From a virus: a DNA stretch of 20,870 nt. Below are positions 9,101-14,180 of this stretch, piece by piece. Under the pieces are notes generated by a model that saw only the letters and a list, made by a program, of their open reading frames with translations, had not been told where the DNA came from and did not search any database. The DNA lies in the IMG/VR virus record IMGVR_UViG_3300032323_003009, positions 1-20,870 of that record; one strand, written 5' to 3'. The translations under genes were made by a program, and so were the position numbers. Position 1 is the first letter of the stretch; every line of letters starts with the position of its first letter.

Positions 9101-10390
9101 ATGGACTCTTACAGAAAAACTAGCTTAGAGACTCAGCGCGACTTTAAATTATCTTCTGATGAGAGAATCACAAAACGCCTAAGAAATGCTATGAATTTCC
9201 AAAAAGAATTAAATGTTTTAAAAGTGGAAACTGAGTACCAAAAGGCTGCTGGTGAGATTAAAAATAGACAGGTGATTGTAGATGTGGAAGTGAGATTATC
9301 TGATTCTGCTAAGGCTATTTTTGAAAGCAAGAGTACCATTAAGAAGAATTTGGGATTGGAGTTGGCAGGGGAAAGATTAGACCGTCAGAACGCAATCACG
9401 ACTCAAGGGAATGAGTATAAGCGAAAACAAAATGAAACTAGTCAATTTATTCTGGACAATAACCTGACTGACTCACAGGCTTATGTGCTGAGAAAGAATA
9501 ATGAAATAGAGAATGATTTAAAACTACGTACCATTAAATCCCAGTTCTCGGAGTTTGCACAAGTGATTAAGTCTTTTGTGTCTGGATTTAAGAGTTCTTT
9601 TAAAGAGTTTCTACTCAGCACAGAAGACACAGGTACAGCACTACTGAATTTAGCTAAAGGTATAGGTAAGTCTGTACTGGATACTTTGGCGGAAATGGCA
9701 TCTAAGCGTGTAACGGACTTGCTTTTTGGTTGGATGGGTGGCACTGGGCTTAACCCAGCAACGGAATTATCTTTTGCTGCTCAACAGTTAACACAAGCGG
9801 CGATCGCATTACAAACAGCGGCAGGTACTTCGGCTTTAGACATGGGTAGTTTTGATGGATTTGCTGGTTTTGGTGATATTGCTTCTTTTATCTCTACAGG
9901 TATGGAGTTCTTAAATCCTTCTACTTTTGGGGCTGCTGACTTTGGTTCAGCTATTTTATCGGGATTTGCTAAAGGTGGGATGATTGATAAAGATACTCTT
10001 GGGAAGATTCAGAATTTTGCCAACGGGGGAATTGTGGGAACAATGAATAAGGAACGGGCTATGACAGGGAGGACACCGCACCTGGTGGTCGCTTCTGAAG
10101 GTGAGCGCGTTCTTAATCACAAGGAAACTGCTATTTGGAATAAGTTGCAATCAGGTATTTCTGGATTTGCTGATGGTGGTATTGTTGGTGGTGGCTCTGG
10201 GGATATTGCTTCTAAGATTGGTGGTAGCACTACAACAGTGAATGTGCCTGTAAGTGTGTCAGTGAATGAAGGTTCTGATGTAGATGGGGCTAGATTGTCA
10301 CAGACTGTACAAGCTCTTGTTAGTGATGGGATTAGGCGGGAAATGCGTCCTGGTGGTTCTATCCGACGGGGTAATCCTTACAATCGGTAA
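2..10390 (+). CDS. Giant phage tail tape-measure protein (5'-partial, at least 3462 aa)
   Basis: Lambda gpH-type protein that sets tail length and fills the tail tube. The frame is open from the left edge; the first usable start is TTG at 476, but there is no stop before it, so the true start probably lies outside the window. Residues below count from 476. Order: proline-rich repeats (nt 2-454); an unplaced region with hydrophobic stretches (1-600); the canonical tape-measure N-terminal domain (about 612-800, including KGKLSMEELRQQLGEKFPPA near 706); hydrophobic and Ala-rich segments (800-1260); coiled coils (about 1370-1950); two degenerate M23-like domains (about 2024-2145 and 2328-2462); a second coiled-coil region (about 2540-3030); and a C-terminus with FANGG, FADGGIVGGG and an ASEGERVL motif typical of tape measures. 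Four HIP1 sites lie inside. At about 1.5 angstrom per residue the visible chain would span roughly 0.5 micrometre, an upper limit because folded domains do not contribute. The family is secure; the start is unknown. Confidence 0.93.
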   Translation, partial: SPFTKIQPSITTLQSPFTKIQPSITTLQSPFTKIQPSITTLSPTTLQTQIYPNLPQPPTTLQTQIYPNLPQPPTTLQTQIYPDLPNPLPPLPPNPNPPNPLPPLPPNPNPPNPLPPLPPNPNPPNPNPPNPLPPLPPNPNPPNPLPPLPPTIPTLITDLVANVFGAINDSIRGGGYASLGQRMRNAVNAGLFSIADTLRQPLHQKLLSQTRDVLPWFLKFIPSILLLLPKLKIAAPLIGGLALALGNSIAKNLLENNLIKEGGFLTRILSSITNINLPATPGHKSGNVLSALQDISSPVPHFMGINPLLSIGLGVASPLYNSYSGILGLDKSLDPKQKAPTIKKILQDQTETNREQIGLKDNTKGFEATKDFLDNVTKNILNGVLDKVNLPLIPTSVLQALIGRKISQRLDGTTKSIYALGAERSKAEQLLEKTIQSGRTGVDKRTDILTRQALRERGVSKTVRDAMTPDQLATAREKILGTPIDLTPNERKLLQAMGDTELLQKQLGTKKAERRLDALTANVLKERGLDSSARRQIKQDQSGYGFSDFRQKLANDPRTGSFIGRFTEAYATNDQDAIKGLVKEGLTRAGMSAKKIDSIDPNLLDTATAGLMATLTGLQSKFKEKGFDMGKALAKGFKDSMVNLANTKDDLEYNAKKAIGQAGFGDSIKVIIGRLSRGHVATQSHFQEMYNNMGAGVKKAMFGGSKEGDEMFPNVLQFFGSIATTLAPITTMIGAITPLLLPLAPIITGIGMAVNMVAPHVAKLIDGIQRVEVLQRRFQFLGGSKEGGIAEFKYAKDIANKLNVPSEVAANSYSQIAIAAKDSKMEGQGVKELFEGITSSLSALGINGQDASLVFMAYTQILAKGKLSMEELRQQLGEKFPPAMAVFAKAMGVSVPEMNALVASGSVLSQDILPKVAKVLKEDYGNAAANQAGGLVVALNKLGNVGFEAVSIFTDKVGGLLSAPVDFFATVAGLLVGSLNQLLPLAQSFMIGFAATISIGLTIILSKFKPFLVAIGSLQNFLLATFSTITTNMMPMIVGVTADVADGWLGAEKDLMQNMFDGFTNLIVSTFSTIDSIMRSASNNTVSFTSVFGNLIQGAEQAGSAMDGLKNIFASVFKILPSGILEILAILFMIEQGSGLAAMALGPAILSFGKGAIGMLQGVRVAFFSFMRSAALAVELLLTSMSKASAATDLLGVKTKVNIAILNGALVLLQALLSKLVIVYAIIMFSKGDFSDPLRESMNKTTADVNKQLTDVRSNINKTTEAFNNATKSVEKLGNTITNALPAKGVQLDVRSLWGGGDYKWDDAVRDTNAKYRPGSTGAIAGPSAMDFLGSVALGLGGAGVGIAAKAAAASAANAASAAVAAKAFTLGTTVVQPAAVGIIPRILAMLVPMFASPLAPWIAAIAGLIAAIGLATVALNTFAPQLTKKQLDFIEGKTDAKGNAITDGSGLKLTNTINAKKVGERLDHSSQQALKAAVDDQLNTERLKEFLNTYGLTGKVDHYIAPPLAKMTDIQKKDFESDLSTVKIDKEIANVKASLQRIEEEAEDNTPAAISRQRAMPKYTDTKKQLTELEKNRNLMQYAYMANANNKSDMDEIDNKIKDKEKEFKIAEAAYDKKRRKKSDLDFSSSWDSEEYKILIKNKKELKKLQEDKSQLQTNINATAKRRVNFNAIEKFNKQLEKAVSDYVNVDQQLKTKPSDALRAQAGKLKEEVKRLQKEIEREKSEFSSPLAGLRNSLKLKQDEATNIAADMSPEMTPEIRASRLANNKKQQELLKKSISVVEKFEPPDLSQALYTKASTALADAETKLDVNLSKNKIVSNQAQTKLYGTTLTSQQIAPDLSARQIADLNFQQKELQSSINTKQQSLMQLRQAEVLNVSNIADIQEKIQKLEQDLRKDREQVSQNTLEIVKAQREARQSLIDQTKQVAEYYRTSLRESQAAAIEFGKATNNIKSQQFATKLKQALVGAGNNIFTNFIDSVIGLFQQLTEIENLRLDRQKQKLDYENNIQDILIKVTEMQRSLPGKIVPFSLDQIRNFDKELGTVNSSVSGINKEINSVTKNLGVSAVNSTIQLNKQLKEVLSTVEKINKVTSNQQLQPPNGSGNIQPQDFQTLDNLNIPQSSLPTPTPVATNTLKEVLVAGIDSDIPVQLYANKPKNKDNSFNLTPFTGSAANPFLLPSTFVSPIANRSLADLLNTKYGHQELFGYRNSKALTLGRNAGVNRQSSVVASLGGTAFLEGNALKIAHKAADGKIVYVVYQGLDPKSITKNLRIKGKEKVEVSSGQIIGNPSSDKFKFSIAVGEPGKVTQNPYKNPLTFVRDIYRANQRQPINPLQWINRNLINRTDPVVNSLGLTPYTGVIKTSNVPTIKPNVRSQNDISKFDISNWALQIERQAKVRLEPAATKVVTELNRRLPKPKNNQGTGKQQTRTNQGTGITEADLMSVVPQNTIGKATPVNYKTGVRPTNASTGSNAGGNSQSKQQDKLLVSPIPGKTLADILKFPYTDDEKKDGAYYGSARGVNRNTQLKAPISGKATLYIYKGESNEDLASVEITKNINGKQIAVMLTNLSLDSIKKNLGNLKHQSSLNINAGKPIGTPQQNRDVYIGAKVKGKDVTIVDFIKNSQSYGFSPQGLTTTPSTGTGKTPGTGKTTGQPKIIPQPQVPNIAGKPGTNPLVEQKKGGYVDPNTLQRFTTKAAEEAAKAAARRDAAARLQRQEEISAKLVEFQRNLSNLLRDTNKGIRDESLQAAQDINNASEYIQGLLNPNASDKEKFATDFQKLKNEYQARINEQQNIIESTRAPLAELARVDELIAAAQREGIDASGLKRLRDEVYRVVKARERTAIALRNMYTKNKQAVFDKYVSRFKEEQSDKDADRKAALLGVNISQLKLRLEELRGIQAIDPLNPELLKIPDLEANIAELELTQTTLQKIAALRREWRQSGGKNMGKDVYDKRMQDIKNTVTKQTGIIERKRRTDNILAYVSRELGLIDKGAAEREPITKGLQLDNSLFAARNKNGLVNIINFENEALIKQKDLMDSYRKTSLETQRDFKLSSDERITKRLRNAMNFQKELNVLKVETEYQKAAGEIKNRQVIVDVEVRLSDSAKAIFESKSTIKKNLGLELAGERLDRQNAITTQGNEYKRKQNETSQFILDNNLTDSQAYVLRKNNEIENDLKLRTIKSQFSEFAQVIKSFVSGFKSSFKEFLLSTEDTGTALLNLAKGIGKSVLDTLAEMASKRVTDLLFGWMGGTGLNPATELSFAAQQLTQAAIALQTAAGTSALDMGSFDGFAGFGDIASFISTGMEFLNPSTFGAADFGSAILSGFAKGGMIDKDTLGKIQNFANGGIVGTMNKERAMTGRTPHLVVASEGERVLNHKETAIWNKLQSGISGFADGGIVGGGSGDIASKIGGSTTTVNVPVSVSVNEGSDVDGARLSQTVQALVSDGIRREMRPGGSIRRGNPYNR
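131..256 (+). repeat. 45-bp tandem repeat, 2.8 copies, coding (15-residue unit)
   Basis: Copies begin at 131, 176 and 221, differing by single bases (for example aac to gac in the last). In frame the unit reads TTLQTQIYPNLPQPP. The TTLQ core is shared with the preceding 42-bp unit, which suggests a common ancestral module. Confidence 0.93.
257..454 (+). repeat. 39-bp tandem repeat, about 4.7 copies plus a 15-bp partial unit, coding (13-residue unit)
   Basis: Units start at 257, 296, 335, 389 and 428; a 15-bp partial unit sits at 374-388. In frame the unit reads NPLPPLPPNPNPP, an extended proline-rich linker or stalk. All length changes are multiples of three, so the tape-measure frame is preserved. 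Confidence 0.95.
6549..6922 (+). other. Degenerate M23 (LytM-like) peptidase domain 1 inside the tape measure
   Basis: Residues about 2024-2145 (counted from 476) follow the M23 plan: FGYR near the start, then a G-V-N motif, a VVASLGG strand, a KIAH...YVVYQGL strand pair and a GQIIG turn before the last strand. The metal and catalytic positions look replaced: the H-x-G-x-D site reads N2060-A-G-V-N2064, and the H-x-H site reads K2135-F-K2137-F. The fold assignment is by pattern and is an inference; loss of the residues is visible if the alignment is right. Confidence 0.6.
7129..7153. repeat. 25-bp perfect inverted repeat inside the tape-measure gene
   Basis: Two copies of TGATATATCA, itself a 10-bp palindrome, separated by AAATT; the whole forms 12-bp arms around one central A. 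It encodes a DISKFDIS peptide repeat. It may be only a coding duplication. Confidence 0.7.
7457..7861 (+). other. Degenerate M23 (LytM-like) peptidase domain 2 inside the tape measure
   Basis: Residues about 2328-2462 repeat the layout of the first domain: VSPIPGKTLADIL here against VSPIANRSLADLL there; A-R-G-V-N2362 at the metal-site position; an APISGKATLYIY strand; a NAGKPIG turn; and DVYIGAKV where HxHF-type residues are expected. The two copies have diverged strongly, so the duplication is old. The same Asp-to-Asn change (G-V-N) appears in both. Confidence 0.55.
7914..7949 (+). repeat. 18-bp direct repeat, 2 copies, coding (GTGKTP/GTGKTT linker)
   Basis: Copies at 7914 and 7932 differ only at the last base. 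They encode a Gly/Thr/Lys linker just after the second M23-like domain, consistent with an expandable flexible spacer. Confidence 0.9.
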
Positions 10391-10448
10391 ACATAATGTT
10401 GACTGATTGCTGGGTAATATAAAAGTAGGCATAGCCTAGGGGTAGTCG

Positions 10449-10487
10449 TATGATTGCCGCATCATAAACCGCTATTTAAGCGGTTTT
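10449..10487. terminator. Back-to-back hairpins, probable bidirectional terminator
   Basis: The second stem, AAACCGC / GCGGTTT (10466-10472 and 10480-10486, 7-base loop), runs into a T-rich stretch on the + strand and has A residues on its left side, as expected for termination in both directions. A first 6-bp stem, TATGAT / ATCATA (10449-10454 and 10461-10466), abuts it. The site lies between the convergent tape-measure gene and the minus-strand portal operon. Confidence 0.7.
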
Positions 10488-10538
10488 GTTGTGTTATGGA
10501 TAAGTAGAGAGAGTTGACAGCCGTTAACCCCTACAGAA

Positions 10539-10694
10539 TTATTCTGCTAATGGCAAGTTGGCTAATTCAGATATCGGGGGATTGTCCACAAATTCTTGAA
10601 TCACTTGCTCTGTAGTCTCTTGATTGATATTTAAACTACTCATTAATACTTCTAACTGTGGTAGTTCTTCTGGTGGCGGGGTAAATTTACTCAT
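10539..10694 (-). CDS. Small acidic protein of unknown function (51 aa)
   Basis: ATG at 10694 to TAA at 10539. The protein begins MSKFTPPPEELPQLEVL, is acidic and Pro/Glu-rich at its N-terminus, and ends NLPLAE; no domain is recognised. Its start overlaps the last codons of the membrane-protein gene by 8 nt (ATGAGTAA), which suggests translational coupling and argues that it is a real gene. It is the last gene of the minus-strand portal operon; the terminator hairpins lie about 50 nt downstream. Confidence 0.6.
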   Translation of the reverse strand: MSKFTPPPEELPQLEVLMSSLNINQETTEQVIQEFVDNPPISELANLPLAE

Positions 10695-10875
10695 TCTTTT
10701 TAGGCTCTTTTGATACGGCTAAACCAGCACTACCGGACGCTAACGCTAAGGCAATATTAAATGCACCATTGGCTTTTGTGTCTGATAGATCAGGGACTAT
10801 CATGGTAACTATGGTGATGATTGCACTAAGCAAAGCAAATATCACGGGAACAAAATCATTTAATTTATCCTTCAT
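10687..10875 (-). CDS. Small two-helix membrane protein, holin-like candidate (62 aa)
   Basis: The protein has a short charged N-terminus (MKDKLND), a hydrophobic segment at about residues 8-28, a polar turn with Asp and Lys (29-35), a second, Ala/Gly-rich hydrophobic segment (36-54) and a charged tail ending KEPKKNE. That size and topology fit small phage holins, but no specific family motif is recognised and no endolysin is adjacent, so the function is an inference. ATG at 10875 overlaps the portal stop as ATGA, so it is probably translated by coupling to the portal gene. It could instead be a structural or superinfection-related membrane protein. Confidence 0.7.
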   Translation of the reverse strand: MKDKLNDFVPVIFALLSAIITIVTMIVPDLSDTKANGAFNIALALASGSAGLAVSKEPKKNE

Positions 10876-12767
10876 AAACTGGGCAATATTGGTGATTTTG
10901 AATAATACTTAACACATTTACAGTTGGCTCGACACTGACAGTTCTCTCCTGGATTTGGTAATGTACCTATCTTTGCCCATCCCATACTGCTGTAACGGAT
11001 ACAGTCACTACAGCTATGACTAGCAGCTATAACCCGACGTTCCCATAAGTATCCATTTCTGCTATGCCCTTCTAGTTTACCATCTTCATAAAAATGTCTG
11101 GTTTTGTTGTAGTACATTTGCGCTCTAGCGGCTATCTGCGCTTCTGATAATTCACCACGGATAATTTCATTAGAGAAAGACCGCAAATATTGATATTGCA
11201 AGTTGAGTTTACCGCTTAGTTCAGCATGGTCGCGCCAGTCCATCTGTTTTAGTCCGCCTATACCAAGTGAGTATTGGTACAAGGAAACATCTCTGATTAG
11301 TTCTGCGGTTTGTCGTTCCCATGTACTGACATTGATTTTCCCTGCCAGTAAGTTGTCAGTGACTTTGTTGCCTAACTGTAGCGTGTCTGCTATGGCTTTC
11401 TCTGTGATTCTGACTACATCTTTCTCTCTGACAAATTGACCTTGTTTGTCGCCATTAGCGTACTGATATCTTTGGCTAGATGAGTTCCAATAAAAGCTAG
11501 TTGACTCTTGGGCGGCTTTAATTGCTACCCTTTGGTACTTTTTTTCACTAGCTACCTCCTTAATCTTTTCCAATGGTGCTATTCCTGCTAGTTCCCTCAT
11601 TCTATTGATTACAGCTAAGTCGTCAATACTAAATGCGCCTGTGCTTATACAGTTATTGACAATATTTAAGAGTGATATCACATCTTCGTTGTTCTGTGAA
11701 TTAATAGGAAAAATCCCGTAATTTTCTTGTTCCCCAAGATTAAATTCAATCATGGGACGGATCACTTGTTCAATCAAGACATCCCCCACTAATTCCATCT
11801 GTGACTTGATGACTAAATCCAAAATACCCCTATGCCCAGCATTGAGGTTACTGTCACCACTACTAATTGCACCTGTACCTGTGACGGTTCTAGGCACTAA
11901 CCAGGACAGCATGATCATAGATTCTAAGTAGCCTAGGATGTTCATGAAGAAACTACCATCAGTCTCATGAGCGATCGCAAAGATATCATCAGCAATATCA
12001 ATCACTGCATAAGAATTATTTTTCATGTCATCTAAATTCTTAGACATAACATAAGCTTGGTTAAACAGCCTAGGCTCTCCCGTGGCAGGGTCTAAGAAAG
12101 CATACCCAGTTTCAGGATTAATCATAGTGACAGAGTTGTTGGCTGTGTCAGTTTTGGCTACCAGTAGTTTAGTGGCTTGTCTTTCTGATGCGATCGCCAT
12201 ACAAGCATTGACTATTTTCATTAATTCCCAGTATGGGTATGCTCTTCTACATATTGCTACTCCATAAGGGTCGCCTCCCAGTGCTAAGTATGGTTGATTG
12301 ATTAAATGAATACCGTTCTCATAAGGGATATAAATATCAGCATTTCTCATGTAGTGAACTGTTTTGATACTGCCGGAATATCCTTCAAACCAATAATAAC
12401 GCGGGTCTATGGTACGGATTTTGTCTAAATAAGCTACCCGTTTTTTGATGATGTAACTAACTTCTGAAAATGAACGTCCAAAGGGTATAAATGTCAAGAG
12501 TTCGGCAATTACGTTAGACCAACTTCCTTCCATCTGGTTGATGGATGACCTAACAAAATGTTCAATGTTTTCATCTGGATGTTGATATTTCCCTAGTAAA
12601 GATACACCTAATAATGTTCTTAAATCATTGGCTGCGGAGGCTACAGGGGAATCTTTGAGCATCTCCACATATTTATCTGTAATGTTTCTATCTGACTGTT
12701 GAATCATCCCAATCCAAGTGGAAACTAAGGCTTGAACTTTGGGAGACAATAAATTTGTATTTAACAT
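10872..12767 (-). CDS. Portal protein (Mu gp29/DUF935-like) fused to a MuF-like head-morphogenesis domain (631 aa)
   Basis: The portal forms the dodecameric ring at the head vertex through which DNA passes. Residues 1 to about 400 resemble the DUF935 portal family: a GDPYGVAICRRAYPYWELM segment (165-183), and a C-terminal portal part with GSFFMNILGYLESMIMLSWL (271-290), GTGAISSGD (297-305) and VIRPMIEFNLG (335-345). Residues about 425-620 form a separate domain resembling the MuF-type minor head protein often found next to portals in cyanobacterial phages, ending in a cysteine cluster C586-x2-C589, C610-x-C612, C616-x-C618 that could bind metal. In Mu these functions are two genes (29 and 30), so this is a fusion. 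The gene lies on the strand opposite to the flanking tail genes and heads a three-gene operon. Two HIP1 sites lie inside. Confidence 0.82.
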   Translation of the reverse strand: MLNTNLLSPKVQALVSTWIGMIQQSDRNITDKYVEMLKDSPVASAANDLRTLLGVSLLGKYQHPDENIEHFVRSSINQMEGSWSNVIAELLTFIPFGRSFSEVSYIIKKRVAYLDKIRTIDPRYYWFEGYSGSIKTVHYMRNADIYIPYENGIHLINQPYLALGGDPYGVAICRRAYPYWELMKIVNACMAIASERQATKLLVAKTDTANNSVTMINPETGYAFLDPATGEPRLFNQAYVMSKNLDDMKNNSYAVIDIADDIFAIAHETDGSFFMNILGYLESMIMLSWLVPRTVTGTGAISSGDSNLNAGHRGILDLVIKSQMELVGDVLIEQVIRPMIEFNLGEQENYGIFPINSQNNEDVISLLNIVNNCISTGAFSIDDLAVINRMRELAGIAPLEKIKEVASEKKYQRVAIKAAQESTSFYWNSSSQRYQYANGDKQGQFVREKDVVRITEKAIADTLQLGNKVTDNLLAGKINVSTWERQTAELIRDVSLYQYSLGIGGLKQMDWRDHAELSGKLNLQYQYLRSFSNEIIRGELSEAQIAARAQMYYNKTRHFYEDGKLEGHSRNGYLWERRVIAASHSCSDCIRYSSMGWAKIGTLPNPGENCQCRANCKCVKYYSKSPILPSL

Positions 12768-12825
12768 CTTTAAGCTATTAATTAATATTAATTATATGCT
12801 ATCATAAACACAAAGTATATTTATT
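12768..12825. promoter_or_regulatory. Divergent AT-rich promoter region between the portal and tail-tip operons
   Basis: These 58 bp separate divergent starts (portal ATG at 12767, K-like ATG at 12826). On the minus strand a perfect TATAAT lies at 12796-12791, about 24 nt before the portal start, but no good -35 box is seen. On the plus strand only weak boxes such as TATGCT (12795-12800) or TATATT (12816-12821) are present. The position demands promoters; exact boxes are uncertain. Confidence 0.45.
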
Positions 12826-13590
12826 ATGACAATGATTTCTGATTTAATTAAGGAACAAATCAAATCTTTAATTATTAGTGACTCTATTGAGTCTTGCGGG
12901 CTGGTTATTCATAATCAGGTTGTTTCTTTACCCAATTCTCACAGTGACCCTATTAATAACTTTGCTATTGCTTCTAAAGATTTAGCTAGATTTAACTATT
13001 CTCAAATCACAGCTTTTTGGCATACCCACTATAATGATACCCAACCCGGATATTTTACTTACACTGATATTGAGATGAGTCGTCAGACTCAAAAACCAAT
13101 TATTCTTTATCACACAGTATTTGATATGTGGGACTACTATGAACCAAATAATCCTAACCCGTTTCCACTTAATTTTATAAATTACACGCCTAAACAAATA
13201 GAATTTTATCAAGGTATTCCCTTTTACTGGGGACGCTCTGATTGTTTCTCTATTGGGCGCTGTTATTTTTTGGGTATGTTTGGGGTAGATGTAGGCGACT
13301 TTCAACGTTCTCATCTTGATAATTTTCCGCCAGACAACTATCAATGCCCTTTTGACTTTGACCACCAACTACGATTAATGCCTATAGGGACTAAAGCAGA
13401 AGTTCATGATGTATTTGCGATCGCATTGAGGGGAGGGTTACAGGTCAATCATGCTGCTATTTTAGTGGATGCAGAAAAGAATTTAATCCTTCACTCTATG
13501 TCACAAAAATCTCTGAGTAAAATTGAACCTTACAATAGATACTTAAGAGAAAGAACCATTAGCCATTACAGACTAAAATGCTTATGCTGA
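12826..13590 (+). CDS. Tail-tip assembly protein, lambda K-like (JAMM + NlpC/P60), 254 aa
   Basis: Two enzyme-like domains as in lambda gpK, which helps assemble the tail tip and may open the cell wall. The JAMM/MPN domain covers about residues 10-115: E22 in an ESCGLVI strand, H66 and H68 in FWHTHYND, and D81 in TYTD. The usual S-x-x-D serine position is T78, a conservative change. The NlpC/P60 domain covers about 130-254: probable nucleophile C140 in YWGRSDCFSIG, H209 in VNHAAIL, and H223 in ILHS as a further polar candidate. The start at 12826 is followed by a second ATG at 12832; neither has a strong Shine-Dalgarno site. First gene of the rightward tail-tip operon, overlapping the I-like gene. 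One HIP1 site lies inside. Confidence 0.88.
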   Translation: MTMISDLIKEQIKSLIISDSIESCGLVIHNQVVSLPNSHSDPINNFAIASKDLARFNYSQITAFWHTHYNDTQPGYFTYTDIEMSRQTQKPIILYHTVFDMWDYYEPNNPNPFPLNFINYTPKQIEFYQGIPFYWGRSDCFSIGRCYFLGMFGVDVGDFQRSHLDNFPPDNYQCPFDFDHQLRLMPIGTKAEVHDVFAIALRGGLQVNHAAILVDAEKNLILHSMSQKSLSKIEPYNRYLRERTISHYRLKCLC

Positions 13591-14159
13591 CAACTATTAA
13601 ATTAAATGGTATTTTGGGGACTAAGTTTGTACCTGAAATCCAAGGCAACTTAAACACAGTACGAGAAGTAATTAACTTTTTATGTTGCAATTTTTCTGAC
13701 TTTAAACATTATGTATTGGGTTCAGATTGGTATTATACAGTAGTAGTTAAAGGAAACAATTGGGAACGGTATATATTGGAAGATTCACCCAGTATTTTAT
13801 TGCCTGTAAGTGGTTGCGTAATTGAGATTACCCCAGTTATAGAAGGTTCTGGAAAAACTTTAACTAATATTGCCATGATTGGTATTGGGATAGCCTTGGT
13901 TGCTACAGGGGTGGCTGCGCCATTGGGAATGTCTTTAATTTATAGTGGTGCTACTGGATTGCTTAATTCTATTATTAATGGCAATCCTAAAGAAGATGCT
14001 AAGTCTACTTTTTTTCAGTCCTCTGGGTTTAATACTAAGGAGGGTACACCTATTCCTTTGGTATTTGGTGAAGTATTAGTGAAAAACTTTCAAGTAATTT
14101 CTTTGGAAATCACTTCAGAATTTGCGCCGGGATGGAAATATAAAACAGGTTCTAAGTAA
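13578..14159 (+). CDS. Tail assembly protein, lambda I-like (193 aa)
   Basis: Homologue of lambda gpI, required for tail-tip assembly. Seen: an N-terminal ubiquitin-like beta-grasp pattern (KLNGILGTKF...), a central hydrophobic Gly/Ala-rich stretch at about residues 96-124 (IGIGIALVATGVAAPLG), and a C-terminal EGTPIPLVFGEVLVKNFQVIS segment (155-175), a hallmark of this family (typically G-x-P-I-P-L-x-Y/F-G). The start overlaps the end of the K-like gene by 13 nt; an internal ATG at 13584 would reduce the overlap to 7 nt (191 aa) and is equally plausible. Position between K-like and J-like genes matches lambda order. Confidence 0.87.
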   Translation: MLMLTTIKLNGILGTKFVPEIQGNLNTVREVINFLCCNFSDFKHYVLGSDWYYTVVVKGNNWERYILEDSPSILLPVSGCVIEITPVIEGSGKTLTNIAMIGIGIALVATGVAAPLGMSLIYSGATGLLNSIINGNPKEDAKSTFFQSSGFNTKEGTPIPLVFGEVLVKNFQVISLEITSEFAPGWKYKTGSK

Positions 14160-14180
14160 TTATTAATTATTAAATAAACT

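Noticed and set aside
10420-10490. tRNA-like arrangement: a GGGGTAG D-loop-like stretch, a TATGAT/ATCATA arm with GCC in the loop, and a 5-bp, 7-base-loop arm
   Set aside because: No acceptor stem pairs, the D-stem is mismatched, the T-loop lacks TTCGAAT, and the anticodon loop has the wrong size. Terminator hairpins explain it better.
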